Assembly: GCA_017940895.1 (NCBI GenBank)
Contig: JAGAXM010000033.1
Span: forward strand, 53,123 to 117,122
Source of the DNA: Clostridiales bacterium
GTDB lineage: Bacteria > Bacillota > Clostridia > Saccharofermentanales > Saccharofermentanaceae
Direction of reading: 5' to 3'
Length of the DNA: 64,000 nucleotides
A model generated the notes under the pieces. That model made no database searches and had not been told where the DNA came from. It saw nothing but the letters and a program-made list of their open reading frames with translations. The position numbers and the translations under genes were made by a program. Shown one piece after another: positions 9,491 to 19,353 of this stretch; the first letter of the stretch is position 1; every line of letters begins with the position of its first letter.

Positions 9491-12400
9491 ATGATCAAGA
9501 TAATTCCTTATATTTCATATAACCCGATAACGACGCATGTTGTTGATCGGCAGATGCAGGATCTTTCATCTGATGAGAGGGTCGTATTCATTGTTCCGGA
9601 GTCGGTTAAGGCTGCCGTGGAACGTATGGTTTTCGACAAACTTACGGCAGGCAGAGACGCGGGGGGAGACATAGATACTTCATTCGGTTCCGTCAGTGCC
9701 GGTACGCTTAATGTCGATGTATCAAGTTTTGTGAGACTGTCGTACAAGATCCTTTCTCTGGTCGGCAAGGATTCCCCGGCGGGCGATCAGCTGCTCCGTA
9801 ATGTTATATACCGTGTTCTGACTGAGGAGCGTGCGGATTATCCCAATCTTAATAAGCTTCGCACTCACTTCGAGTATATCGATATGCTTGTCGACCTGAT
9901 AGGTGATTTTCACCGTTACGGAATCAGTCCCGAGAAGATCGAAGAGTTTATCGCAGGTGACGATAAGAAGGACGACAAGCTGACTGAGGTGGCAAGCCTT
10001 ATAAAGCGTGCCGATGAACTGGGACGTGAATACGGACTTCCGGTTAATGAGACACTTCCTGATATGGCATATGCCGTATTGTGTGATCTGTTGTCCGGCA
10101 AGGAGGGATCTTCATCCGGAAGATATGTGCCGCTTAAGGCTTTCCTTGATTCGAGATTTGTAATTACCGGACTTGGCAGCACAAGGAACCTGACTCCGCA
10201 GGAGATACGTCTCATTAAGGCTCTGTCGGACGCGGGTTCTGAAGTCACCGTATATGCAGCAGTAAGTGATGATAAGGGGGATGGAAGTTTCTCCGAATTC
10301 GGTCGGAATACGGTATCCGTTCTCGAAAGCGTCGGCGGGAAGATCACATGTGATCCGGTTGATCTTAATTGTTCCGGCGGTAATTGTCTTAACAGCATGG
10401 CTGCGCATTATGCGATGGGTGATATTGATTACAGGTGTGAGGATGACGGCCTTGACGATGACGGCTCTGTTGAACTCATATCGTACACCATGCCCGACGA
10501 TGCAGTCTCTTATATCGCCAATGAGATCAACAGACTTGTCCGTACCGAGAAGATGTACAGATTCAGTGATATCAGGATATTCTGTGCTGACGATTCGTAT
10601 AAGGAGCGTATCAAGAGCATCTTCTCGTTATTTGATCTTCAGATGTTTATCGATAAGAAGGTCATACTTCTTAATACTCCGGTCGTAAGATTTGTTATGT
10701 GTCTGCTCGATCTGTCGGCACATAATTATGATATCTCCGATGTGCTTAAGATCCTCCGTACCGGAGTCCTTACGGGTGCCAGAAGAGAACTTGTTGATAT
10801 ATTCGATAACTGGTGCCTGCGCGAGAATATCAGGAACAAAGACCGCATTTTTAACGAGAATTTCTATAAGCTTACGTATGAGGTTAACGGCGAATCGATC
10901 GAGAAGGATGCATTCCAGGTCTACGATAACGATGAGCTGATCTGGGACGGGCCCGCACACCTCTATGAGAATATCGTTAAGAAGGTGCTCATTCCGTTAA
11001 GGAATATTACCGATGCGATAGATGCGAAGACGACTGTCGCGGGCAAGGCAGAGACTCTTGCAAGATATATAGGCGGTCTTAAGACGGAGATCGAGGCATT
11101 AAGAGATGAGTATCTTAAGAGGAAAGAATCCGATACCGCTCTGGCGATAGTCAAAGGATACAGTGAGATCATGTCTTTGTTGTCGTCTCTTACAAGCGAG
11201 CTTAATGAGGTCGAGATAACCTCGGAGCAGTTCGCATCTCTTGTTAAGACCGATATGAAGAATAAGGCTTCGGGATCCATTCCTTTGTGTGTTGATTCGG
11301 TTGAGATATCTTCGATGGAGTCTGCGATCTACAGCCCCTGTAAGGTGCTTTATATCATCGGTGCCAATTCAGAGAATTTCCCTCATAAGTCATCGCGCGA
11401 GGGTATCATCTCTTCCGATAAGCTTCAGGCGTTGGGACTTCCCGATAAGTCGCAGATGAGATCCAAGCAGGAGTTTGTCGAGACGTCGCTGCTTCTTAAC
11501 AGTGCACAGGATAAGCTCGTGTTTATCATATCATCATCTGATGTTCCTTCTTCGGTATTCAACTATCTTCGTAATTCACTGCAGAAGGGTAAAGAGAAAT
11601 ATCCGATAGCTGCCGGTGACTTCAAGACTCCGGTCTACGGTGAAGCGGTTAAGCGTAATCACAAGGCGGATGACGAGAAGTCTACGCAGATCACTCCCGA
11701 GCATATGAAGCAGCTTCTTGACGGAAGAATGGTATGCAGCGTAAGTAATATCGAGAAGTATAACGGATGTCCGCTCAGTTACATGCTCGATTATGCTCTC
11801 CGTATCAGAGTCAGAGCAGACGGAACGGGTGTCGAGAGTAATGAGCTCGGAAGCCTCTGCCATTCCATGTTCGAATTTGCTATGAGCGGTGTTAAGGATG
11901 AGCTTGCAAGTAAGTCGATAGATGAAGTTATCGATGAGGCTGTGCCCGAGTATATCGAGAGGCTGGCAGATGATTATTTCAGTAAGGCGATAAGAGATAA
12001 GCAGATAACCAATCCTGATAAGTACACTTCAAGATATGCAGTTTATCCCGGATTGAAAGTTAAGAGAATATTCAAGATGGCATACCCTGCTATGCTTGAT
12101 TATTGTAAGGCTTCCGGATTCGTTCCCGAGGCTTTCGAGCAGAAGCTTCAGGACATGAAGAATAAGATCGAGATAAAGACAACTGCGGATAAGCAGGATT
12201 TTGTCTTCTCGTTGAAGGGATCCATCGACAGAGTCGATAAGAATGATGCGGGTCTGCTCCGTGTTGTTGATTACAAGACCTACGTTAAGAAGATAAATCT
12301 TAACGAAGCCGCTGACGGTGTGCAGATACAGCTTTTCGCATATGCATATGCACTTAAGAAGGAGTTCGGCGATGCCGTGATAGATAATGTCGGCTACATC

Positions 12401-12724
12401 AAGACTTATCTGCCCACGGGAAAAGATATTAAGGAGAAGCCTTTCGAATATATCTGCGCAGAGCCGGACAAATACGACATCAATAAGATTATGGATCATG
12501 CTTACGGCAAGCTTGAAGAGGCCTGCAAGAATATCGCTGCCGGTAAATCTCCTGCGAAACTTACTGTAAGTGAGTTCGAGGGTGCATGTTTCTTCTGTGA
12601 CTTCAAGGGAACATGCGGCAGAAAGCTCAATCAGACAAAGCCTGCGGTAAAGGGCAGTGCGACGGAGATTTTGGCGAAGACATGGAAGATAGAGAAGCCT
12701 AAGGGAAAGAAGGGTAAGAAGTAA
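9491..12724 (+). CDS. addB: ATP-dependent helicase/nuclease subunit B (AddB/RexB type)
   Basis: Subunit of the AddAB double-strand-break resection complex. At 1077 residues it has the helicase-like core and the C-terminal RecB-family nuclease. Nuclease residues are seen in GSIDRVD and VVDYKTY, followed by IQLFAYAY. The iron-sulphur cysteines are present: one in YNGCP and three in CFFCDFKGTC (CX2CX5C). The N-terminus lacks a Walker A motif, where Bacillus AddB has one, so it is closer to streptococcal RexB. The start ATG 9491 lies directly after a terminator T-run and has only a weak GGCGG site. The stop overlaps the addA start (TAATG), so translation is coupled. Confidence 0.93.
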   Translation: MIKIIPYISYNPITTHVVDRQMQDLSSDERVVFIVPESVKAAVERMVFDKLTAGRDAGGDIDTSFGSVSAGTLNVDVSSFVRLSYKILSLVGKDSPAGDQLLRNVIYRVLTEERADYPNLNKLRTHFEYIDMLVDLIGDFHRYGISPEKIEEFIAGDDKKDDKLTEVASLIKRADELGREYGLPVNETLPDMAYAVLCDLLSGKEGSSSGRYVPLKAFLDSRFVITGLGSTRNLTPQEIRLIKALSDAGSEVTVYAAVSDDKGDGSFSEFGRNTVSVLESVGGKITCDPVDLNCSGGNCLNSMAAHYAMGDIDYRCEDDGLDDDGSVELISYTMPDDAVSYIANEINRLVRTEKMYRFSDIRIFCADDSYKERIKSIFSLFDLQMFIDKKVILLNTPVVRFVMCLLDLSAHNYDISDVLKILRTGVLTGARRELVDIFDNWCLRENIRNKDRIFNENFYKLTYEVNGESIEKDAFQVYDNDELIWDGPAHLYENIVKKVLIPLRNITDAIDAKTTVAGKAETLARYIGGLKTEIEALRDEYLKRKESDTALAIVKGYSEIMSLLSSLTSELNEVEITSEQFASLVKTDMKNKASGSIPLCVDSVEISSMESAIYSPCKVLYIIGANSENFPHKSSREGIISSDKLQALGLPDKSQMRSKQEFVETSLLLNSAQDKLVFIISSSDVPSSVFNYLRNSLQKGKEKYPIAAGDFKTPVYGEAVKRNHKADDEKSTQITPEHMKQLLDGRMVCSVSNIEKYNGCPLSYMLDYALRIRVRADGTGVESNELGSLCHSMFEFAMSGVKDELASKSIDEVIDEAVPEYIERLADDYFSKAIRDKQITNPDKYTSRYAVYPGLKVKRIFKMAYPAMLDYCKASGFVPEAFEQKLQDMKNKIEIKTTADKQDFVFSLKGSIDRVDKNDAGLLRVVDYKTYVKKINLNEAADGVQIQLFAYAYALKKEFGDAVIDNVGYIKTYLPTGKDIKEKPFEYICAEPDKYDINKIMDHAYGKLEEACKNIAAGKSPAKLTVSEFEGACFFCDFKGTCGRKLNQTKPAVKGSATEILAKTWKIEKPKGKKGKK

Positions 12725-15700
12725 TGGCTGAGAAGAAAGAATTTAATCCTACTATAGAACAGCAGAAAGTTATAGAAAGACCCAAATCAAACATACTTGT
12801 ATCGGCTGCTGCAGGATCCGGTAAGACAACCGTGCTTGCTGCAAGGATCGCATCGGAGATCGTCAAGCATGAGCTCGAGGTCGATCAGCTGCTGGTCGTA
12901 ACTTTTACCAAAGACGCCGCCGCTCATATGAGGGAGAAGATCGAAGAGAGCCTTCATGATGCGCTGGTTAAGATACCGGCTTCGCAGCATGTTGAGCGTA
13001 AGTATTTGAAGTCTCAGATCGATAAGATCTCAGGTGCTTATATCCAGACTATGAACAGCTTCTGCAACCGTGTAGTAAGCGAGTCGGGTCATATGTCTGA
13101 AGACAGTGATCTTATGGATCCCGGAAGCCAGGTTCTTGATGAGAATACACTCAAGATGCTGCGCGTCCAGGCGGCAACGGATGCTGTTATGTCTAAGTAT
13201 GACGGGATAGCAGACGGAACTCTTCCTGAGAATGAACGTGAGGATTTTCTTAATCTGGTATTTTCCACAGGTGACGGTAAGAAGGAAGGACCTCTTGTGG
13301 AGTCGCTTGTTACCGCATACGGCAAGCTCAGAAGTCTTCCTGATTATCTTAAGATCATTGATGACGTTATCGAGCAAAGAGAGAAGTTTGATAAGTCGGG
13401 TGAGATCGAAGGACTGAAACGTTATCTCGAATTGAATGAACCTCTCATTGAGAAGGGAATCAGTTCGTGTGACATTACGGAGCCGAAGATAGATTCACTT
13501 GATATTAAGGATGAATCGAAGGCTATACTCCATGAGATCGTAGGTTGGTATAGGCGTCATTACGATGTCTATAAGAGGGCAGTGTCAGCTGCTGTTTCTG
13601 ATGAGGACAGATTCAATGCTGTCCGTGAGTTCTATAAGGGTATTTATAAAGATGTGGATCCCAGTGAGTACCCGTATCTTCACGAGAGAAATAAGGAAAA
13701 GGATGAGGATTTTCTGAAGGCATTCGGTCCCGTCGCGATGGTGTGCCTGATCAATCGTGAGAATCATAAAGCGAACGGAGAAAACGTTAAGACCGGACAG
13801 TGGGGCTGGGGTCCGTCGTCACAGCCGTACGAGCTTAATACCGACTTTGATCCGATGAGAAGATTCTCTGCCGATGAGCTTCGTGCAAGACAGTTAAGGC
13901 GCACTTCCTGTGCCCGTGCTTTCGCGGTGCTGCTCAAGGATATGGAGACCGGTTATTCTAAACTTAAGAAGTCGCTTCACGGTATCGATTATTCGGATCA
14001 GGAGCATATGTGTCTTCGTGTGTTGGAGACTCCCGAAGCGCGCGATTTCTATAAGAACAGATTCAAGGAGATCTACATCGACGAGTACCAGGATAATACA
14101 TCGCTGCAGGATGCAGTGGTGGAGAAGATTGCCGATAATAATGTCTTCTGTGTAGGAGATGTTAAGCAGAGTATCTACAGATTCCGTAATGCCAATCCGT
14201 CCATGTTTATACGTAAGGCGGATCTTTACAATTCCGATGAATCCAAGGGTAAACTCATGACCCTCAACTGTAATTTCAGAAGCACTCCGCAGATTATCGG
14301 TTTTGTTAATGAGATATTCGGACAGCTTATGAGCGGAGATGCGGCTGAGATCGATTACGACGGTGATAACCATCAGCTTGCGGCTTTCGAGAAAACTCCG
14401 GACGGAAAGATTCCCGAAGTCATTATCATCAATGCGAAGGACAAGACTAAGGTCGGAGATGATCAGTCAAACGGCTCTTCCGATTCTTCCGACGGTGCTG
14501 CAGAAGAGATCAAGGCGATGGAGCTTCTCGTGTCCGAGATCAGAAAGAAGGTCGATGAGTATATCGCCGAGGGTTACACATATAAGGATATATTCGTGCT
14601 TACGAGGACTAATAACGCAGCGAGAACTGCGTCGGATCATCTGCGCTCTGCAGGGATACCTGCGCGCTGTGTTGACGAGAAACCGCTTTTCGCAGATAAC
14701 GAGATCGTAGGTCTTTGTAATCTGATCAAAGTTCTTGCCAACGTGTATCGTGACGAGTGCCTGGTCGGTGTCATGCTGTCGCCTTACAGATTCTCGAATT
14801 TCAGACTTGATGACATAGCGGAGATCGTAAGTTTCTGCCCGCCTGAGTATAAATACATGAACTTGATCGTTAAGGTTAAGTACTACATTAAAGAGGGTAA
14901 GAATGAAACGATCCGCAACAGATGTGCGAGCCTTCTCAATGCGATCGACGATCTGCGTTCCGAGAGCGTGATCAAAGACATAAATGAGCTGATCGAATCT
15001 GTCTATGTCAGGTCCGGTATCAAGGCTACTTTGTCAGCTGAGACTCCGAAAGAGATTGAGAAGCTCAATGTGTTTAAGAACTGGCTGTGCTCAGTGTTCC
15101 TTAACAGAGGAAGCGACTTAAGCGAGGTTGCCGACGTAATCGAGAAGATGCAGAGCAGACTTGATGATAAGACTGCGATCGAATACGATCTGGGCGGCGA
15201 GGACCTTGTCAGATGCATGAGCTATCACAAGAGTAAGGGCCTCGAGCGCAAGTGCGTCATTGTAGCGGATGTCGATACTTCAAATAAGAAGGATACCGAT
15301 CCTTATATAAGCTTCAAGGCGGGAAGGGTGCTGTCCGCGGAAGATCCCAAGGGACCTAGATTTGTAGTCGACGATTATGATGATAAGAACTCACTGGCGC
15401 TCACTTCTCCCGAGAAGGCTGTTGTTAAGGAAGAGGACAAGCTTGAGACTACAGCCGAGGACTTAAGGCTTCTTTATGTCGCACTTACGAGAGCACAGGA
15501 GAATCTGTGTTTCATCAGAAGAATGAATCTTGAGTCGGAGACTCTCGGACCTTCTGTATACACTCCTTTGATTGCAGAGGGAAAGGGTCTGTCCCGTGAC
15601 TATTACACGAGGTGTGCGGGTATAGACAAACTCATGCTGACGGCGCTTCTCCGTATGAAACTGTCGGATGATTCTTCCGATCTGAAGGCTGAATGCGGGA

Positions 15701-16632
15701 TAACGGAATCGTTCGCTTATAACTCCGATTTTACCGGTGTCTCGGTTACCGTTAAGAAAGCACAGGATGTAGTTGAATCTTCAGATGATGATTCCGCTTC
15801 TGCCGATCAGGATGATAAGGATGTAAAGGAAGCCGGCAGCGGGACCGAAGATAAGACTTCAGAACAGGAAATCTGCGGATTCGTTAAGTGGAATAACGAA
15901 GAGGACAGACCCGAGTTCGAACCGTACAGATTCGAAGATGCCATCAATGCGCCCGCCAAGACTTCGGTATCCGCTATGAAGAGGGAACTCGATGCGGTTT
16001 ATTCTTCCGAGTCTGCTGACGAAGATACGGACGAGAACAGTGATCTTAATCTTGGTATCAATCTTCTGGTTCTCGATGCTGATCATTATCTCGGAAAGTC
16101 CGGCGCTATGTCGGCGGCTTCGATGGGAACTGTCGTGCATAAGACAATGAGATTTATCAACCTTGCTAAGCTGAGTGAGGGTGCAAGTGCATCGGATGAG
16201 TTGGATGTTCTGCTTGAAGAGGGAATCCTCACTGTTCAGGAACGTAATGCGGTGGATCAGTTCGGAAGCCATATCGAAGCGTTTGCTCACAGCGTTCTCG
16301 GAAAGTCTCTTGTAAACGCTGATAAGAACGGACGTGCACTGCGCGAGAAGGAGCTCACCTGTGCAATTAGGATTACACCAGACCGCGATGACTATAAGCT
16401 TGTACAGGGTACACTCGACGCGATGTATATCGACGAAGACGGAAGTGCGGTGATCATCGATTATAAGACGGATTATATCGAGACTGATGACAGTGATGAG
16501 ATCATCAGGACCGTTAAGGAACGTCACGGTGCACAGCTCGAGCTCTATGCCGCTGCCGTTGAGGCTTCCGGCATTGAGGTCAAGTCACGTTATGTCTGGC
16601 TGCTTCGTAAAGATATGGCAGTAGAGCTTTAA
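12724..16632 (+). CDS. addA: ATP-dependent helicase/nuclease subunit A (AddA)
   Basis: UvrD-like helicase plus nuclease subunit of AddAB, which unwinds and degrades broken ends for recombination. Motif I is AAAGSGKTT, motif Ia VVTFTKDAA, motif II IYIDEYQD, motif IV region LNCNFRS, motif V MSYHKSKGLE and motif VI LYVALTRAQ. The C-terminal nuclease has GTLDAMY and IIDYKTD. At 1302 residues it is slightly long, partly because of an Asp/Ser/Glu-rich insert encoded near 15775-15870 between helicase and nuclease. The start overlaps the addB stop (TAATG). Expression should follow addB. Confidence 0.95.
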   Translation: MAEKKEFNPTIEQQKVIERPKSNILVSAAAGSGKTTVLAARIASEIVKHELEVDQLLVVTFTKDAAAHMREKIEESLHDALVKIPASQHVERKYLKSQIDKISGAYIQTMNSFCNRVVSESGHMSEDSDLMDPGSQVLDENTLKMLRVQAATDAVMSKYDGIADGTLPENEREDFLNLVFSTGDGKKEGPLVESLVTAYGKLRSLPDYLKIIDDVIEQREKFDKSGEIEGLKRYLELNEPLIEKGISSCDITEPKIDSLDIKDESKAILHEIVGWYRRHYDVYKRAVSAAVSDEDRFNAVREFYKGIYKDVDPSEYPYLHERNKEKDEDFLKAFGPVAMVCLINRENHKANGENVKTGQWGWGPSSQPYELNTDFDPMRRFSADELRARQLRRTSCARAFAVLLKDMETGYSKLKKSLHGIDYSDQEHMCLRVLETPEARDFYKNRFKEIYIDEYQDNTSLQDAVVEKIADNNVFCVGDVKQSIYRFRNANPSMFIRKADLYNSDESKGKLMTLNCNFRSTPQIIGFVNEIFGQLMSGDAAEIDYDGDNHQLAAFEKTPDGKIPEVIIINAKDKTKVGDDQSNGSSDSSDGAAEEIKAMELLVSEIRKKVDEYIAEGYTYKDIFVLTRTNNAARTASDHLRSAGIPARCVDEKPLFADNEIVGLCNLIKVLANVYRDECLVGVMLSPYRFSNFRLDDIAEIVSFCPPEYKYMNLIVKVKYYIKEGKNETIRNRCASLLNAIDDLRSESVIKDINELIESVYVRSGIKATLSAETPKEIEKLNVFKNWLCSVFLNRGSDLSEVADVIEKMQSRLDDKTAIEYDLGGEDLVRCMSYHKSKGLERKCVIVADVDTSNKKDTDPYISFKAGRVLSAEDPKGPRFVVDDYDDKNSLALTSPEKAVVKEEDKLETTAEDLRLLYVALTRAQENLCFIRRMNLESETLGPSVYTPLIAEGKGLSRDYYTRCAGIDKLMLTALLRMKLSDDSSDLKAECGITESFAYNSDFTGVSVTVKKAQDVVESSDDDSASADQDDKDVKEAGSGTEDKTSEQEICGFVKWNNEEDRPEFEPYRFEDAINAPAKTSVSAMKRELDAVYSSESADEDTDENSDLNLGINLLVLDADHYLGKSGAMSAASMGTVVHKTMRFINLAKLSEGASASDELDVLLEEGILTVQERNAVDQFGSHIEAFAHSVLGKSLVNADKNGRALREKELTCAIRITPDRDDYKLVQGTLDAMYIDEDGSAVIIDYKTDYIETDDSDEIIRTVKERHGAQLELYAAAVEASGIEVKSRYVWLLRKDMAVEL

Positions 16633-16651
16633 TTCTTAAGGATAATCGGGC

Positions 16652-16709
16652 TCGATTCCCGTCATTACAGATAAATGTACTTCCTGACGGGAATCGATCT
16701 GCTCTTTTT
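16652..16709 (+). terminator. addA terminator overlapping the convergent gene
   Basis: A perfect 13-base inverted repeat (16652-16664 and 16685-16697, spacer 20 bases) is followed seven bases later by T5 (16705-16709). The right arm and T-run lie inside the last codons of the convergent phosphatase gene. Confidence 0.55.
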
Positions 16710-17486
16710 GATCTGATAATATTTACCTTCTTCCTCATCGTAAGCAAGGAGCAGCAGTTTCCCGTGACCTGCGGCAGACCCGTCGATATAGTAGTGGCTC
16801 GCGCCGTCATAGAACACATCGTGAAAACCTTTCTCGTGTGCCAGCGATGACGTTCCCACATGACCTGCGATGACGGTCTTGCAGAATTTCCCTCTGGAAG
16901 CCGGATGTTTCCACAGGAATACCTCATCACCCGTTCCCCACATCCAGTACTCTTCCGCCTCTTCATCGACGCCGGCATGGACATAGATCTGAGTGTCTGT
17001 CTGAAAGTAGCTCAGCATCGAACGCATCCACTGTACCAGTTTTCCGTTGGTCTCCAGGACCATCCTGACAGCTTCCTTGTTGAAGTCCACGAAAGAAGCT
17101 GTTTTCTTTATTTCACGAATCTTGTCGAGCTGTTCCTCTGTTACCAGCGTTCTGAAAGTCTTGTAGTTTTGTTCGGAATCTGTCTTGAACCAGGAATCAT
17201 AGAACATCTCGTCTGATCCGGGCACCGCACCCGAGTATTCATCAATCCAGGTAAGGATCATATCCTCGTGATTGCCTTTAAGAACGATCACTTTGTCGGT
17301 GCCGTGTTCGCTCTGGAGATCACAGATATACTGAAGCACCTGCCCGGACTGCCTTCCGTAATCTATATAATCACCGAGAAATACTATGCGGTTATCGCCC
17401 TGAAGATCAACGAGTTCCATTTTTTCCTTGAGTTTATCAAGACATCCGTGAATGTCGCTCATAGCATAAGTAATTCTATTGTTCAT
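16665..17486 (-). CDS. Calcineurin-like metallophosphatase (PPP type)
   Basis: Probable Ser/Thr-type or nucleotide phosphatase with a two-metal centre. The N-terminal motifs are complete: MSDIHGC, FLGDYIDYGRQSG and LKGNHEDM, which give the metal ligands and catalytic His. Later ligands are seen in VIAGHVGTS and IYVHAG. The 273-residue length is typical of the bacterial PrpA/ApaH-like group. It is the last gene of a minus-strand trio and its start overlaps the preceding stop by 11 bases, so it is likely translated with the unknown gene upstream. Its 3' end carries part of the addA terminator hairpin. The substrate is unknown. Confidence 0.85.
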   Translation of the reverse strand: MNNRITYAMSDIHGCLDKLKEKMELVDLQGDNRIVFLGDYIDYGRQSGQVLQYICDLQSEHGTDKVIVLKGNHEDMILTWIDEYSGAVPGSDEMFYDSWFKTDSEQNYKTFRTLVTEEQLDKIREIKKTASFVDFNKEAVRMVLETNGKLVQWMRSMLSYFQTDTQIYVHAGVDEEAEEYWMWGTGDEVFLWKHPASRGKFCKTVIAGHVGTSSLAHEKGFHDVFYDGASHYYIDGSAAGHGKLLLLAYDEEEGKYYQIKKSRSIPVRKYIYL

Positions 17487-18015
17487 TTTCAGTTTCCTTT
17501 TCCTTCACGAAACGGACAAATGCCCCTGCGATCTTATCGGCTGCATTGTTTGTCTCCAGTACGTCTCCTGCGGTGATGTATCCTTCGTTGACGGTATGAA
17601 GTGATGCAGGCAGAAAGTCCTTTGCATTCTTCCATTTGCCCGATCCGAATATCAGGAGTACAGACTCACCGTTTCTTTTGCAGATCTGATTGGGAGAGCT
17701 GACTTGCGAGCTGTTCTTAATAAGATCCTTCACGAACATGATCTTGCCGTACTGTGTGTGACAGTTGCCGGAATAAGGATCTATCTCACTCTCGAAAAGG
17801 GTGATCCAGTATTCACGCATCTCGTACTCGCATCTGATCCAGAAGCACATCCTGCGGTCATTGTATTTGGTCTTAATGCCATGTCCGCCGCGTTCATGGA
17901 TCTTCAGTCCTTCGATATCAAGGTCTTTCAGTGCCTTGGTAAGTTTATTTTTCGCTTCTGCCAAAAGGCTGATCTTCATTTCGTCGATCTCTCGTTCAGT
18001 TATTGTTGTGTACAT
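17476..18015 (-). CDS. Uncharacterised protein in phosphatase cluster
   Basis: I do not recognise this 179-residue protein. It appears soluble, with no signal or TM helix. It opens with a charged helical stretch (about residues 8-30), continues with a mixed region rich in Trp, Tyr and Cys (CFWIRCEYEMREYWITLF), and ends in a Lys/Glu-rich tail. I start at ATG 18015 because AAGGAGG lies upstream; an earlier in-frame Met at 18066 would overlap the upstream gene and lacks a site. It sits between another unknown gene and the metallophosphatase, overlapping the latter by 11 bases. The context suggests the trio acts together. Confidence 0.7.
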   Translation of the reverse strand: MYTTITEREIDEMKISLLAEAKNKLTKALKDLDIEGLKIHERGGHGIKTKYNDRRMCFWIRCEYEMREYWITLFESEIDPYSGNCHTQYGKIMFVKDLIKNSSQVSSPNQICKRNGESVLLIFGSGKWKNAKDFLPASLHTVNEGYITAGDVLETNNAADKIAGAFVRFVKEKETENEQ

Positions 18016-18028
18016 AATTCTTTCCTCC

Positions 18029-18589
18029 TTAGAAATTATCCATGGCCTTAGTCCAAAGGTCGTCATAGTTTTGTTCGTAGTTCTCAGGTTCTGTCAGAAA
18101 CTTTTCTATAAGCCAGCGGTATCTTCCGATGAAGTCGTAATCCGCGCCGAATTCATATCCGTCCAATGCGTTTTCGCAGGGGACGATCAGGACTTCGAAA
18201 GAAGCTCCAAGCAGATGCCACCTGAGTTTCTGAATTGCATAACCGTTTTCCGAGAAGATGCCGATGCCGGTATCGTAGAGCGACAGTTTCTCTTTGTAAT
18301 CATTGATGCGGTCACTGTAATTCAATGATCTGCACTCGTAGCCTTTGCCTCTGATGTGATCACGCAGGTTCAGTTCACCTGGCGCTATTTTCCCTATTAC
18401 ATAATCATCATTGACATGAATTATCAGATACATTTCTTTCGACAGGAATGTCAGCTTGCGTCTTCTGCCGATATCGATCACATATCTGTTTCCTATGCCG
18501 TCATGAAGAAGGAAAGCATTCCCACCATCGATATCCAAGACGTTTTGAAGATCGATTACCGTGCCTGATATTACTTTGCCGGATCTCAT
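18029..18589 (-). CDS. Uncharacterised protein, first gene of phosphatase cluster
   Basis: I do not recognise this 186-residue protein. It looks cytosolic, with a beta-rich N-terminal half (VISGTVIDL, RYVIDIG, YLIIHV) and a C-terminal half that is more helical and ends in an acidic, aromatic stretch. No catalytic motif is obvious. The start ATG 18589 has an excellent AAGGAGGTGAT site. It is followed after 13 bases by the second unknown gene and then by the metallophosphatase, so the three probably form one operon. Base composition matches the neighbours. Confidence 0.7.
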   Translation of the reverse strand: MRSGKVISGTVIDLQNVLDIDGGNAFLLHDGIGNRYVIDIGRRRKLTFLSKEMYLIIHVNDDYVIGKIAPGELNLRDHIRGKGYECRSLNYSDRINDYKEKLSLYDTGIGIFSENGYAIQKLRWHLLGASFEVLIVPCENALDGYEFGADYDFIGRYRWLIEKFLTEPENYEQNYDDLWTKAMDNF

Positions 18590-18679
18590 AAAAGATCACC
18601 TCCTTGTGAAATTTGTTTTCACTTACTTTATGGAGGTGATAATGTTCAGAATTTTGAACATGGCTGTAGAGTCTGCATA

Positions 18680-19225
18680 TTAATTGATTCTTTTAAGATA
18701 ATCTTCTATGTTCGTCCTGATCTTCTCCGGTGAGTCGGTCATACCGCGGTCGACCCACTTGAAGATGACGTTCCATACTGCGCCTATGTTGAATGCGATG
18801 AGATAATCAGGCTCAAGTCCCGTCATTAACTTTGCGAAAGGATTCTTCTCTTTGTCAGTAGTCCCGCTGATCTTCGGCAGAGTCTCGTTAAGCTTAAGGA
18901 GCAACAGATAAAGCATGTTGTTCTTGTGAAGGAGTTTGAGAAGTTTCTTATTCTTCTCACAGAAAGTAAAGATAACGGTGAGCGGGTCTTCATCTGATTC
19001 TATGAGTGCATCCGTGTATTCGATAATGGCACTGTTGATGATCGAGTCAAGAACGTCATCCTTGGAAGTGAAGTTCCTGTAGAACGTCTTTCTCACAAGG
19101 TCTGTCTCCATCACGATTTGTGTAACCGTGATCTCATTGTAGGGGTATTTGCCCATGAGCTTTATGAGCGCTTTTGTTATCTCATTTCTGGATCTAATTG
19201 CCGACGGATTAGTTGTTGAGTTCAT
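18680..19225 (-). CDS. TetR-family transcriptional regulator
   Basis: Probable repressor of 181 residues. The N-terminal helix-turn-helix is readable: ITKALIKLMGKYPYNEITV, then QIVMETDLVRKTFYRNF and SKDDVL. The C-terminal part is helical and would hold the ligand pocket, as in the TetR_C33-like group common in Firmicutes. I start at ATG 19225 with a GAGAGG site; a Met eight codons earlier is weaker. It is divergent from the HXXEE membrane protein gene, and the shared gap holds paired inverted repeats. It therefore probably controls itself and that gene. The ligand is unknown. Confidence 0.85.
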   Translation of the reverse strand: MNSTTNPSAIRSRNEITKALIKLMGKYPYNEITVTQIVMETDLVRKTFYRNFTSKDDVLDSIINSAIIEYTDALIESDEDPLTVIFTFCEKNKKLLKLLHKNNMLYLLLLKLNETLPKISGTTDKEKNPFAKLMTGLEPDYLIAFNIGAVWNVIFKWVDRGMTDSPEKIRTNIEDYLKRIN

Positions 19226-19240
19226 TATGATTGCCTCTCT

Positions 19241-19343
19241 ATGTGACACTTTCGTGCGGGTTTGTGTATCTTTCCCCGGAACTGTTTACTTCGTTTGTGG
19301 TACATCGTAACATAATCACAAAAATACACAAGTGTGTCACATG
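19241..19343. promoter_or_regulatory. Paired inverted repeats, candidate TetR operators
   Basis: ATGTGACAC (19241-19249) recurs as its reverse complement GTGTCACAT (19335-19343). A second element TTGTGTAT (19262-19269) recurs inverted as ATACACAA in 19324-19331. The two arms flank the whole divergent gap between the regulator and the membrane gene, as expected for operators at two promoters or a looped site. Confidence 0.45.
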
Positions 19344-19353
19344 TGGGGTGCGT

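Noticed and set aside
19231..19353. N-terminal extension of the HXXEE protein
   Set aside because: The extra 41 residues would cross the putative operator region and overlap the regulator's leader; ATG 19354 has a better ribosome site.
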